Source of the DNA: Methylobacterium gossipiicola
GTDB lineage: Bacteria > Pseudomonadota > Alphaproteobacteria > Rhizobiales > Beijerinckiaceae
DNA: 48,276 bases
Assembly (NCBI RefSeq): GCF_900113485.1
Contig: NZ_FOPM01000027.1
Location: 1-48,276 of the forward strand
Direction: 5' to 3'
Made by a program: the position numbers and the translations under genes. Shown here one piece after another: positions 39,215-47,957 of this stretch. Within the stretch, counting starts at the first letter, position 1. Each line of letters starts with the position of its first letter. The notes beneath the pieces were generated by a model, which was not told the DNA's origin, searched no databases, and saw nothing but the letters and a program-made list of their open reading frames with translations.

Positions 39215-40429
39215 TCAGGCGTGAGACTGGATGAAGTTGCGCACGAGCGGATAGGTCTGGCTTTCCCATTTCCGGCCCGAGAACACGCCGTAATGGCCCA
39301 CCCCCGCCTGGAGGTGATGGCTCTTCATGTGGGGGGCGAGGCCGGTGCAGAGATCGTGGGCCGCCATGGTCTGGCCGACGGCGCAGATATCGTCGCGCTC
39401 GCCCTCGACGGTCATCAGCGCCGTGCGTCGGATTGCCCGCATGTCGATGGGATTGCCCCGGTAGGTGAGCTCGTTCTTGGCCAGGGTGTAATCCTGGAAC
39501 ACGGTCTTCACCGTCTCGATGTAGAATTCCGCCGCGAGATCGAGGACGGCGAAATACTCGTCATAGAAGGTCTCGATCTGCCGCGCCTTCTCGGTCTCGC
39601 CGTTGGCCAGGTGCCAGAACAGGTCGGCATGCCCCTGCATGTGCCGCTTCGCGTTCATGGACACAAAGGCCGAGACCTGCATGAAGCCGGGATAGACCCG
39701 CCGGCCGGCGCCCTTGTGGCGCGCCGGCACCGTCGAGATGAGGTTCTTCTCGAACCATTCGATGGGCTTCGAGGTGGCGAGGTGGTTCACGGAGGTCGGA
39801 CTGATGCGACAATCCACCGGACCGGCCATGAGGGTCATGCTGCGCGGCTGCGCGGCGTCCTTCGACTGGGCCATGACGGCGGCGGCGGCGAGCGCCTGCA
39901 CGGCCGGCTGACACACGGCGACGAGGTGGGCACCCTCCCCGATGGTGCCGAGGAAGCGCACGAGGTGATCGACGTAATCGTCGAAGCCGAAGGCACCGTC
40001 CGCGAGGGGCACGTCGCGGGCATTGTGCCAGTCGGTGATGTAGACGTCGTGATCGGCGAGCAGGGTCTTGACCGTGCCACGCAGGAGTGTCGCGAAATGC
40101 CCCGACAGCGGCGCCACGACGAGGACCGGCGGCTGGACCGTGTCGATGTCCTTGCGGAAGCGCAGGAGGGTGCCGAAGGGCGTGGAGACCACGGCCTGCT
40201 CGGTCACGGGCACATCGCGATTGCCGACGCGGACGGAATCGATGCCGTAGGCCGGGCGGGTGAAGGTGAGGCCGGCGCGCATCATCATGCGGGCACCCGC
40301 CGACCACCAGGTCATCGGCTCCCGGTAGCCGGCGGCGGTCCAGGGCGAGACCGCATCATGAACCAGACGCCCCCATGCACGGGTCCGTTCCGCCAGATCC
40401 GTCTGGGCATCGAAGGCATGATAAAGCAT
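39215..40429 (-). CDS. phaZ: Intracellular poly(3-hydroxybutyrate) depolymerase
   Basis: 404 residues. It begins MLYHAFDAQTDLAERTRAWG, typical of alphaproteobacterial PhaZ. The alpha/beta-hydrolase core has VAPLSGHFATLLRGTVKTLL, the nucleophile Cys173 in VCQPAVQ (Cys replaces Ser in this family), and the His of GVGHYGVFSG near 379. It degrades stored PHB granules in the cytoplasm to supply carbon. PHB storage is usual in methylotrophs. Confidence 0.92.
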   Translation of the reverse strand: MLYHAFDAQTDLAERTRAWGRLVHDAVSPWTAAGYREPMTWWSAGARMMMRAGLTFTRPAYGIDSVRVGNRDVPVTEQAVVSTPFGTLLRFRKDIDTVQPPVLVVAPLSGHFATLLRGTVKTLLADHDVYITDWHNARDVPLADGAFGFDDYVDHLVRFLGTIGEGAHLVAVCQPAVQALAAAAVMAQSKDAAQPRSMTLMAGPVDCRISPTSVNHLATSKPIEWFEKNLISTVPARHKGAGRRVYPGFMQVSAFVSMNAKRHMQGHADLFWHLANGETEKARQIETFYDEYFAVLDLAAEFYIETVKTVFQDYTLAKNELTYRGNPIDMRAIRRTALMTVEGERDDICAVGQTMAAHDLCTGLAPHMKSHHLQAGVGHYGVFSGRKWESQTYPLVRNFIQSHA

Positions 40430-40825
40430 GGCGCTGCAGATCTCCTACGCGGACGAACCGGATCGCGAAACATCCGTGTGGGGCGCGCAAGGCAAAAGCC
40501 TCGCCACCAGCGGGCGCATAGGCTGATCCAGGTGAGTCTGCAACGCAACGGTCGCCGAGAGTATTCCCCCGCTGCTGTTGTACGCCTGCATCACGGGTCG
40601 CCCCTCCCGGGGCAGACCACGACGACCGGCAAGATAACGCCAAATCCCGCGCCCGAAGGTAGCCCCGCTCACCGCCGGCGCCCCCCCAGCCGCGCCCTTC
40701 CCAATCGCGGCGCGTCCGCGCTCCTACGGGGCCTCCCGCGCCGCGAGGTTTCGGCACGAGTCTTGGATCAGTCGCGCCAAGGCCGGACGAGACCGACCGC
40801 CGACAGAAACCACCGAGGAATCCCC
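40430..40825. promoter_or_regulatory. Divergent intergenic region, about 400 bases
   Basis: Between phaZ (minus) and the glutathione transferase (plus). It must hold promoters for both, but no clear sigma70 boxes were seen by eye. Short open frames here have no ribosome-binding site. Confidence 0.35.
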
Positions 40826-41482
40826 ATGCCGACGGCGACACTCACCATTTCGAGTCGCAATTATTCGTCGTGGTCCCTGCGGGGCTGGCTCGTCTGCCGC
40901 ATGGCGGATCTCGACTTCGAGACGGAGCTGCTCTCGGGTAACGACGCCTCCACCCGCGCCGAGTTGCTCCACCTCTCGCCGTCCTTCCTCGTGCCCCGCC
41001 TTTGCCATGGCGACATCGTGGTGTGGGACACCCTCGCCATCGCGCAATATCTCAACGAGATCCGCCCCGAGGCCGGCTTCCTGCCGAAAGACGCCGTGGC
41101 CCGGGCGCATTGCCGCTCCATCGCGGGGGAGATGCATGGCGGCTTCATCAATCTGCGCTCGGCCCTGCCGATGAACATCAAGGCCCGTCACACCCGGTTC
41201 CAGATCTTCAACGGGGCACGCGGCGACATCGACCGCCTCGTCAGCATCATGGAGGAGTGCCTGTCGCGCTACGGCGGCCCCTACCTGTTCGGCGAGACGC
41301 CGAGCCTCGCCGACGCCATGCTGGCCCCCGTGTGCTCCCGGTTCGTCACCTACGACGTGCCGGTTTCGGCCGGCGCCGCCGCCTACCGCGACACGATCCT
41401 GGCCTGGCCCCTGATGCGGGAATGGATCGCGGCCGCCCTCGCAGAACCCGACGAGATCGAAGAACTCGACATGGAGTTCTGA
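40826..41482 (+). CDS. Glutathione S-transferase
   Basis: 218 residues, GAGGAA upstream of the ATG. The thioredoxin-like N-domain (TLTISSRNYSSWSLRGWLVC) has Ser/Tyr near the glutathione site and the cis-Pro loop SPSFLVPRL, followed by WDTLAIAQYLNE, the classical GST motif with Asp and Thr/Leu. The C-terminal helical domain includes PSLADAMLAPVCSRFVTYDV. It is of the bacterial beta/YfcF-like type. Substrate unknown. Confidence 0.88.
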   Translation: MPTATLTISSRNYSSWSLRGWLVCRMADLDFETELLSGNDASTRAELLHLSPSFLVPRLCHGDIVVWDTLAIAQYLNEIRPEAGFLPKDAVARAHCRSIAGEMHGGFINLRSALPMNIKARHTRFQIFNGARGDIDRLVSIMEECLSRYGGPYLFGETPSLADAMLAPVCSRFVTYDVPVSAGAAAYRDTILAWPLMREWIAAALAEPDEIEELDMEF

Positions 41483-41489
41483 TTCAGAC

Positions 41490-41524
41490 GAACTCCGTCT
41501 GATTCCTTCGGAATGGCGGAGTTC
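41490..41524. terminator. Nested hairpins after glutathione transferase gene
   Basis: GAACTCCG and CGGAGTTC form an outer 8-bp stem enclosing ATTCC-TTC-GGAAT; CAGACGAACTCCGTCTG is an alternative stem just before. It sits between convergent genes and probably ends one or both transcripts. Confidence 0.55.
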
Positions 41525-41572
41525 GGCTTCGCTCAGGCGCCGCGCGGGCTTGCCGATCCAGTCTCCGCTGGA

Positions 41573-42958
41573 TCATTCCGCCGCCATCCGCTCCGGCGCC
41601 GGCCGCGCCGCCGTCGCCGCGAGGGGCAGTTCCAGGCGGGCGGCGAGGCCGCGCGGCCGTCGGTTCTCCAGGATCAGGCGGCCGTCATGGGCCTCCGCGA
41701 TGGCGGCGACGATGGAGAGGCCGAGGCCGAAACCGCTCGCCGTGTCGAGGTTGCGGGCCCGGTCGCCGCGCACGAAGGGCTGCAGCATCGCCTCGCGCTC
41801 CGCTTCCGGGATGCCGGGACCGTCGTCCCACACTGCCACCACCACCCGGTGCTCCGCCTGGGTGATGTGCAGGCGCGCGCCGCCGCCATACTTCACGGCG
41901 TTGTCGACGAGGTTCGTCACCGCGCGCTGCAACTCCTCGGGGCGCCCTCGGACGAGGACGTGACGGGTGGCCGCGACCCGGACGTCGGCGCCGACATCCG
42001 CGAAGGCATCGCTCACGGTCTGGACCAGGGAGGCGACATCGATGAGCGTCGCGGAGCCCTCCCCGCCGGTCTGGCCGTCGCGCACGAAGGACAGGGCGGT
42101 CTCGACGAGGCCGTTCATCTGATCGAGGTCGCGCAGGGTCATGGTGCGGGTGTGGTCGTCCTCGAGGAACTCGGCCCGCAGGCGCAGGCGGGTGATGGGG
42201 GTGCGCAGATCATGGCTGATGGCCGCCAGCATCTGAGTGCGGTCGTCGACGAGGCGCCGGACCCGCGCGCGCATGCGGTCGAGGGCCTGCGCCACGGCGA
42301 CAACCTCCTGCGGCCCGTTCTCGGGCAGGGCGACGACGTTCATCCGGGTGCCGAACGCCTCCGCCGCCTGGGCGAGGCGGGCCAGCGGCCGAGTGAGGGC
42401 CCGGGCCGCCCACACGGTGACCAGCGACAGGGCCACGGCCAGGAACAGGAAGGTGACGACGATGGCCCCCTGCCGGATCGGCGGGCGCTCGTCGTCGGGC
42501 ACGAGGGCGGAGAACCGCGCCCCGGCCGGTGTCACGATCCCCACCCGGATCCCCGGTGGCGTCTCGGAGGCCGCGAGGTCCGCCATGGCGAGGGGCCGAC
42601 CGAAGCCGTCGCGCACGCGCCGGACCACGGAATGCGTCTTGAGGGCCTCGCTCACCGTACCGGCGGCAGCCGAGTCGGGCCAGGGCGCGAGGCGCAGGGT
42701 CGGCAGGCTCCGGGCGGCGGCATGCAGGAGGGCGTCGCGCGCGTCCGGCGCCGTGGCGTCGAGGAGGCGCGCCACGGTGGCGATCCGGGTGGCGGCCACC
42801 CCGGGATGATCGTCGGGCCGCCAGGGTTCGCGCAGGGTGAAGAACGCGAGGGTCGCCACCGCATGGGTCACCACCATGGCGGCGACGATGAGCAGGGCGA
42901 TCTGCCCGGCGACGCTGCGGGGCCACAGGGCGGCGAGGCGGAGCCGGGGAGACCTCAT
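41573..42958 (-). CDS. Sensor histidine kinase (EnvZ-type)
   Basis: 461 residues from the ATG at 42958. Two membrane spans (about 16-40 and 163-186) enclose a periplasmic sensor loop. A HAMP segment follows (about 186-240), then the phosphoacceptor His249 in AAISHDLRTPITRLRLRAEF, the N box LQRAVTNLVDNAVKYGG, the G boxes VWDDGPGIPE and GFGLGLSIV, and a short C-terminal tail. Architecture and motifs match the OmpR-partner kinases. The start overlaps the regulator stop by 4 bases, so the pair is coupled. The signal is unknown. Confidence 0.92.
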   Translation of the reverse strand: MRSPRLRLAALWPRSVAGQIALLIVAAMVVTHAVATLAFFTLREPWRPDDHPGVAATRIATVARLLDATAPDARDALLHAAARSLPTLRLAPWPDSAAAGTVSEALKTHSVVRRVRDGFGRPLAMADLAASETPPGIRVGIVTPAGARFSALVPDDERPPIRQGAIVVTFLFLAVALSLVTVWAARALTRPLARLAQAAEAFGTRMNVVALPENGPQEVVAVAQALDRMRARVRRLVDDRTQMLAAISHDLRTPITRLRLRAEFLEDDHTRTMTLRDLDQMNGLVETALSFVRDGQTGGEGSATLIDVASLVQTVSDAFADVGADVRVAATRHVLVRGRPEELQRAVTNLVDNAVKYGGGARLHITQAEHRVVVAVWDDGPGIPEAEREAMLQPFVRGDRARNLDTASGFGLGLSIVAAIAEAHDGRLILENRRPRGLAARLELPLAATAARPAPERMAAE

Positions 42959-43671
42959 GCGCGGGTGACCTCCGGGGTGAACAGGTAGCCGCCCGACCGG
43001 ATGGTGCGGATGATCTCGGGGCTGCGCGGATCGCGCTCGATCTTCTGGCGGATGCGGCTGATGAGAACGTCGATGCTGCGCTCGAACGGTCCGGCGGCGC
43101 GCCCCTGGGTCAGGTCGAGGAGTTGATCCCGCGACAGCACGCGGCCCGGCCGCAGGCACAGGGCGTGGAGAAGATCGAACTCCGCCCCCGTGACGGCGAT
43201 GCGGGCGCCCTCGGGGCTGACGAGCTGGCGCAGGGACACGTCGAGGGTCCAGTCGAGGAAGTGCAGGCGGCGCACGCCGGTCTCGTCCTCGGCTCCCGAG
43301 CCCCGCCGCAGGATGGCGCGGATACGCGCCAGGAGTTCGCGCGGGTTGAATGGCTTGCCGAGGTAGTCGTCGGCGCCGATCTCGAGGCCGACGATCCGGT
43401 CGATCTCCTCCGCCTTGGCGGTGAGCATGAGGACCGGGACCGTCGAGGTGGTCCGCAGGCGACGGCACAGGCTCAGACCGTCCTCGCCCGGCAGCATGAG
43501 ATCGAGGACCACGAGGTCGACGCGGGCCTCGCGCAGGGCCTGCTCCATGGCGACCCCGTCTCCCGCCACGGTGACGCGGCAGGCATTGGCCCGGAGATAG
43601 CGCGCCACCAGGGCGCTGATCTCACGGTCGTCCTCGACCACGAGGATGTGGGGGGTCGCGGGCTGGGTCAT
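42955..43671 (-). CDS. OmpR-type response regulator
   Basis: 238 residues from the ATG at 43671 (MTQPATPHILVVEDDREISA). The receiver has Asp14-Asp15, phosphorylation site Asp57 (VVLDLMLPGEDG), Thr in LMLTAKA and Lys in YLGKPFNPREL. The C-terminal winged helix includes GAEFDLLHALCLRPGRVLSR and RSIDVLISRIRQKIE. It is the partner of the downstream kinase. The frame is open to 43923, but there is no site, and the receiver starts here. Confidence 0.92.
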   Translation of the reverse strand: MTQPATPHILVVEDDREISALVARYLRANACRVTVAGDGVAMEQALREARVDLVVLDLMLPGEDGLSLCRRLRTTSTVPVLMLTAKAEEIDRIVGLEIGADDYLGKPFNPRELLARIRAILRRGSGAEDETGVRRLHFLDWTLDVSLRQLVSPEGARIAVTGAEFDLLHALCLRPGRVLSRDQLLDLTQGRAAGPFERSIDVLISRIRQKIERDPRSPEIIRTIRSGGYLFTPEVTRA

Positions 43672-43894
43672 GACGTGGGCGGGGCTCGGGACGGGCTTTC
43701 GCCTCGCCGTTATGGCCGTTCGCGCCGCCCGGGCGAAGGGGCCGGGGCGAGACGATTTGTAAACGGCTGTTTCCGGCCGCCCCCGACCCGCAACGGATTG
43801 CCGGATGGGGCGCCGATTCTTATGTCTGCGCGAATGGACGCCGGTTTCCGTGAGGCTCACGGATCGGATGGCGATCCCCTCTGGGAGACGACCG

Positions 43895-44197
43895 ATGCAA
43901 AGCTCCGACCGTTCCGGCCCCAACCGCCTGTTCGACGATTTCGCCCGCCTGATGACCGATGCCGCCGGGGCGGCTCAGGGGGTGCGCCGCGAGGCCGAGA
44001 CCGTGGTGAAGGCGCAGTTCGAGCGCCTGATCCGCGACATGGACATCGCCTCGCGCGAGGAACTCGACGTGCTGCGCGACATGGTCGCCGCCCTGCGCAG
44101 CCAGAACGACGCCCTCGCCCACCGTGTCGCCGCCCTCGAAGCGAAAGGCTCCGGCGGCGAGGCCGGTCCAGCCCCGGGCGCCACCGAGATTCTCTAA
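43895..44197 (+). CDS. UbiK-family accessory factor
   Basis: 100 residues from the ATG at 43895 with GGGAG upstream. NRLFDDFARLMTDAAGAAQG, a middle amphipathic region, and the C-terminal coiled coil SREELDVLRDMVAALRSQND are the YqiC/UbiK (former DUF526) pattern. UbiK helps the ubiquinone synthesis complex in other bacteria. The length and the Gly/Pro tail match alphaproteobacterial members. Confidence 0.85.
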   Translation: MQSSDRSGPNRLFDDFARLMTDAAGAAQGVRREAETVVKAQFERLIRDMDIASREELDVLRDMVAALRSQNDALAHRVAALEAKGSGGEAGPAPGATEIL

Positions 44198-44501
44198 GGG
44201 ATTCGGCCGAAAAAGCGCGGTCTTGCGTGTTTCCCGCACCATCGCGCTTGTGCACAGGAAGGAACGGTGGACGGTCGCTTTCCTGTTCACCGACTTCCGG
44301 GCGCGCTTTGAAAGCCGAGTCCGGCGCGGTCTATAGTGAGTCATGACCTGATTCGCTTCATCGCCCGAGCCACCCCGCCGCGACCACGACCGAGGCCGAC
44401 GCATCCGCTCTCCGGATGAATACGGCCGGTCGCGGAGGGGTGATGCCGGATCTCCGCACAGCACGCCGACGATCCGTGCCGGATCGACACACTGGACCGC
44501 C
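44198..44501 (+). promoter_or_regulatory. Intergenic region with sigma70-like promoter for YbjN-like gene
   Basis: No gene is supported in this 304-base stretch. TTGAAA (44308-44313) and TATAGT (44332-44337), 18 bases apart, form a good sigma70-type promoter reading toward the gene at 44502. The leader of about 160 bases is unusually long, but no riboswitch-like fold was recognised. Confidence 0.6.
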
Positions 44502-45005
44502 ATGACCCAACTCCATATCGAAGATCACGATCGGCACGAGCACCCCCTCGACATCGTCGAGCGCCTCGCGTCGCTGCGCGACTGGATCTTCGACCGGGCC
44601 GAGACCGACGAGATGTCCGTCTCCGTCGCCGGGCGCTGGGCCGAGTATCACGTCGCCTTCACGTGGATCGAAGATGTCGAAGCCCTGCACGTGGCCTGCG
44701 CCTTCGATCTCAAGGTGCCGGAGCGGCGCCGCACGGAGATTTTGAAGCTCGTCTCCCTCGTCAACGAGCAATTGTGGATCGGCCATTTCGACCTGTGGTC
44801 CACGGACAGCGTGGTGATGTTCCGCCACTCGCTCCTCCTCACCGGCGGATCGGCACCGACGCAGAACCAGTGCACCATGATGCTGAAATCGGCCGTCGAT
44901 GCCTGCGAGCGCTATTATCAGGCGTTCCAGTTCGTGCTCTGGGCCGGCAAGCCCGCCCGTGAAGCCCTCGACGCCGTGCTGTTCGAGACCGAAGGCGAAG
45001 CGTGA
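44502..45005 (+). CDS. YbjN domain protein
   Basis: 167 residues (MTQLHIEDHDRHEHPLDIVE). The YbjN-like sequence is clear: HVAFTWIEDVEALHVACAFD, NEQLWIGHFDLWSTDSVVMF and ACERYYQAFQFVLWAGKPAR. YbjN proteins are chaperone-like alpha/beta proteins of the type III secretion chaperone fold; their role is stress or motility related in some bacteria. It shares a 4-base overlap (GTGA) with proC and is very often linked to it in alphaproteobacteria. Confidence 0.88.
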   Translation: MTQLHIEDHDRHEHPLDIVERLASLRDWIFDRAETDEMSVSVAGRWAEYHVAFTWIEDVEALHVACAFDLKVPERRRTEILKLVSLVNEQLWIGHFDLWSTDSVVMFRHSLLLTGGSAPTQNQCTMMLKSAVDACERYYQAFQFVLWAGKPAREALDAVLFETEGEA

Positions 45006-45814
45006 GCCGGCTGCCCGCCTCCCTCACCCTGGTCGGCGCCGGCAAGATGGGGGGCGCCATGCTCGCCGGCTGGCTGGCCGGCGGCCTCGATCCGGCGCGG
45101 ACCACGGTGCTCGATCCGCACGCCGCGCCCGATCTCGAAGCCCTCTGCGCCGCGCGCGGGCTCAGCCTCAATCCGGACCGGGTACCCGCCGCCGAGGCCC
45201 TGGTGCTGGCGATGAAGCCGCAGGGGCTCGACGCCGCCGCGCCGAATTTGGCGCCCCTTGTCGGAAGCGACACCCTCGTGGTGTCGATCCTGGCGGGCAA
45301 GACCATCGCGGACCTGCGCGCCCGGCTGCCGCGGGCGGGCGCCATCGTGCGGGCGATGCCGAACCTGCCGGCGAGCATCGGCCGGGGCGCCACCGGAGCG
45401 GTGGCGAGCGCGGAGGTCGACGCCGCCCAGCGCGGGGCGGCCGATGCCCTGCTGAGGAGCGTCGGCACTGTCGAATGGCTCGACGACGAGGCGCTCATCG
45501 ATGCCCTCACGGCCGTTTCCGGGTCGGGGCCGGCCTACGTGTTCCTCCTGGCCGAGGCCATGGAACAGGCCGGGATCGCCGCCGGTCTGCCCCCCGAGAT
45601 GGCGGCGCGCCTCGCTCGCGTCACGGTCTCCGGCGCGGGCGCCCTCCTGGACGCCAGCGACCGGCCGGCGGCGCAGCTGCGCCAGGACGTGACCTCGCCG
45701 GGCGGCACCACGGCGGCGGCCCTCGCGGTGCTCAGGCGCGACGGCGGCCTGCCCGACCTCATGCGGGAAGCGGTGACGGCGGCGCGCCATCGGGCGGGCG
45801 AATTGTCCGGGTAG
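45002..45814 (+). CDS. proC: Pyrroline-5-carboxylate reductase
   Basis: 270 residues from a GTG overlapping the YbjN stop. The N-terminal NAD(P)-binding motif SLTLVGAGKMGGAMLAGWLA, the central AIVRAMPNLPASIGRGATGA and the C-terminal AVSGSGPAYVFLLAEAMEQA and QDVTSPGGTTAAAL are family signatures. It catalyses the final step of proline synthesis, reducing 1-pyrroline-5-carboxylate. Length is typical of the family. Confidence 0.94.
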   Translation: MSRLPASLTLVGAGKMGGAMLAGWLAGGLDPARTTVLDPHAAPDLEALCAARGLSLNPDRVPAAEALVLAMKPQGLDAAAPNLAPLVGSDTLVVSILAGKTIADLRARLPRAGAIVRAMPNLPASIGRGATGAVASAEVDAAQRGAADALLRSVGTVEWLDDEALIDALTAVSGSGPAYVFLLAEAMEQAGIAAGLPPEMAARLARVTVSGAGALLDASDRPAAQLRQDVTSPGGTTAAALAVLRRDGGLPDLMREAVTAARHRAGELSG

Positions 45815-45891
45815 CCACTTCGCCCTAACGACCCCGGCCGGTTCACCCTACATGGGAGGGACGGACGAGGATCGCAGCCGAAGGACCGCCC

Positions 45892-46644
45892 ATGCCCAAT
45901 TCCTCCGCCCAGGACACCACCGGAACCGAGGTCGCCGTGACGGCGCCAAGACTTTCCCCCCGCGAGGCCGCCGTCGAGGCGCTGATGCGGCTCGCCGCCG
46001 AGCAGCCCTGGAACGACATCGAGATCGGCGACATCGCCCGTGAGGCGGGCCTGAGCCTCGCCGAATTCCGCGACCTGTTCCCGTCGAAGGGTGCCGTTTT
46101 GGGCGGGCTCGCGCGGATCATCGACCGCAAGGTGCTGGAAGGCGACGGCAGCGACCTCGCCGACGAGCCGACCCGCGAGCGCCTGTTCGACGTGCTCATG
46201 CGCCGCCTCGACGCCATGACGCCGTACAAGGAGGCGCTTCGGCGGATCGCCCCGGCCCTGCGCGGCGATCCCCTGTCGATGCTGGCGCTCAACGGGGTGG
46301 CACTGAACTCCCACCGCTTCATGCTGGCGGCGGCCGGCATCGACACCGAGGGTCCGCTCGGGCGGCTGAAAGTCCAAGGCGTGGTCATCGCCTTCGCCCG
46401 CACCGTCGAGGTCTGGCTCGATGACGACGATCCGGCTTTGGCCCGCACCATGGCGCGGCTCGACAAGGAGATCCGCAACGGCGAACGCTTCATGGAACGC
46501 GCCGACGACGCCCGCCGCCTCACGGCGCCGCTCCGGGCCTTGGGTCGCTCGTTCTTCAACCGCGGCGCTCGCCGCCGCCCCCGCGACACCCGCAACGAGG
46601 ACGACGGCAATCCCCTCGGCGGCGATCCGGCAGCGGCCATCTGA
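45892..46644 (+). CDS. TetR-type transcriptional regulator
   Basis: 250 residues. The N-terminal HTH region (AVEALMRLAAEQPWNDIEIG, DIAREAGLSLAEFRDLFPSK) is of TetR/COQ9-N type. The C-terminal helical part (KEALRRIAPALRGDPLSMLA, GRLKVQGVVIAFARTVEVWL) resembles COQ9-like proteins, and the end is charged and disordered. It lies 77 bases after proC on the same strand. Whether it acts as a repressor is inferred. Confidence 0.75.
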   Translation: MPNSSAQDTTGTEVAVTAPRLSPREAAVEALMRLAAEQPWNDIEIGDIAREAGLSLAEFRDLFPSKGAVLGGLARIIDRKVLEGDGSDLADEPTRERLFDVLMRRLDAMTPYKEALRRIAPALRGDPLSMLALNGVALNSHRFMLAAAGIDTEGPLGRLKVQGVVIAFARTVEVWLDDDDPALARTMARLDKEIRNGERFMERADDARRLTAPLRALGRSFFNRGARRRPRDTRNEDDGNPLGGDPAAAI

Positions 46645-46773
46645 TATGGTTTCCGGCCGATCCTTTTGGTCCCTGGAAATCGCGGGTCCCCTCTCCGGAA
46701 AGGAGAGGGACAGGGTGAGGTGGGTGACCGGGGCCGCGAAGCGGAACCCGGAATGACAGGGGTGGTGAACGAC

Positions 46774-46803
46774 AAAGGGCCGCCCCCAGAGGGGCGGCCC
46801 TTT
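46774..46803. terminator. Bidirectional intrinsic terminator
   Basis: AAAGGGCCGCCCC-CAGA-GGGGCGGCCCTTT forms a perfect 13-bp stem between the convergent TetR and DUF4142 genes, with A/T runs on both sides. Confidence 0.9.
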
Positions 46804-46827
46804 CCGTTTCAACCAACAGCGGCTTGA

Positions 46828-47550
46828 TCAGCCGCCGAGACGATCGGCGAGGACGGCCGAGTGGCCGTGCTGGTTGGCGATGTAAGGCAGCGCCTGATTG
46901 GCGAACTCGCGACCCTGGGCGCTGTCGCCGTTGCGGGCATAGGCCTCGTAGAGACCGAGCGTCCGGGCATCCGAACGGGCCTGCTGGAGGGCGTAGGTGC
47001 GGTCGAACTCGCGGGCGGAGCGGGCGTTCTTGAGGGCGTCGATGCGGGCCTGACCCTCGGGGCCGATGGCGACGCGACGGCCGGGCTCACCGGGGCTGTT
47101 GTCGACGAGGCCGACGCCGCCGAGCACGCCGCCCACCACCTTCTGGGCGATGCCGGCCGAGATGGTCACGGGCGCGAGGATCACGCCGACGGGGTTGTCG
47201 AGGCGGGTCTCGAAGGGCTGGCTGTCCGACACCACAGTGCCGCCGGCGGTGAGCGACGTGCCCTCGGGCAGCAGCGCCTTGGTGGTGGCCTCACGCTCGG
47301 CGATGACGTGCTGGGCGTAGTTGCGTACGTTTGGGTTGCGCGAGCGCTCCAGGGCGATGCGGCTCGACTCGATGCTGACCGCATCCGACTTCAGGGCGGC
47401 GGAGCGGAACGCCGAGGTGTCACGGGCTGCGGGCGAGTTCCCGTCGTATTGCGGCGCGACGCGGACGGCCAGGGGCTCCTGCGCGAGGGCCGGGGTCGAG
47501 AGGACGGCGACGGTGAGGCCGACGGCGGCCAGAAGCTTGGCGTTGATCAT
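46828..47550 (-). CDS. Secreted DUF4142 protein
   Basis: 240 residues from the ATG at 47550, with GAGGAG 10 bases upstream. A signal peptide (MINAKLLAAVGLTVAVLSTP) ends in ALAQ. The mature part is a ferritin-like helical bundle (SAALKSDAVSIESSRIALER, NPNVRNYAQHVIAEREATTK, AREFDRTYALQQARSDARTL) typical of DUF4142, interrupted by a hydrophobic glycine-rich insertion (VILAPVTISAGIAQKVVGGV). Such periplasmic proteins are often stress-induced; function is unknown. Confidence 0.85.
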   Translation of the reverse strand: MINAKLLAAVGLTVAVLSTPALAQEPLAVRVAPQYDGNSPAARDTSAFRSAALKSDAVSIESSRIALERSRNPNVRNYAQHVIAEREATTKALLPEGTSLTAGGTVVSDSQPFETRLDNPVGVILAPVTISAGIAQKVVGGVLGGVGLVDNSPGEPGRRVAIGPEGQARIDALKNARSAREFDRTYALQQARSDARTLGLYEAYARNGDSAQGREFANQALPYIANQHGHSAVLADRLGG

Positions 47551-47957
47551 CCGGAAAATCTCCTCGACGCGCCGTGGAGGCGCGTGTGGTGAATGAGTTT
47601 GCCGGCGGAAACGCTCGCTTGATGGAGGTGTTCCGGCTCCCAACGCATAGCTGCGCTGCAGCGGCTCCTCTCGGAAATTCGCGACTCTGGCTCCAGAGCA
47701 GCTTTCTTGCCCCGACCGTTATAGGCTTTTATTCTTGATTTTTGCGCGATGTGCGCATAGGATAAAATTCTTTAAAACTGCCCGGGGGTGCTCTTGTGGA
47801 TCGGATGACGCTTCTTCGCTTTCGAGCTGATCTCAGCAGCGCAAAGCTAGATCTAGCGCTCCGGAAGTTCATCCTAGCTCTAAAGTTCGATCGGAGTCAG
47901 CCACGTATGCCAGCCAGCCAACCCAATGGGGGTCAATGGTCCGGTGAAGGCCCATTA
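47551..47957. promoter_or_regulatory. Intergenic region, about 400 bases
   Basis: No gene is supported. A sigma70-like pair TTGATT (47735-47740) and TAGGAT (47758-47763), 17 bases apart, points rightward but has no gene downstream before the insertion sequence. It may have driven a sequence now disrupted. The minus-strand promoter of the DUF4142 gene is expected near 47570-47650. Confidence 0.35.
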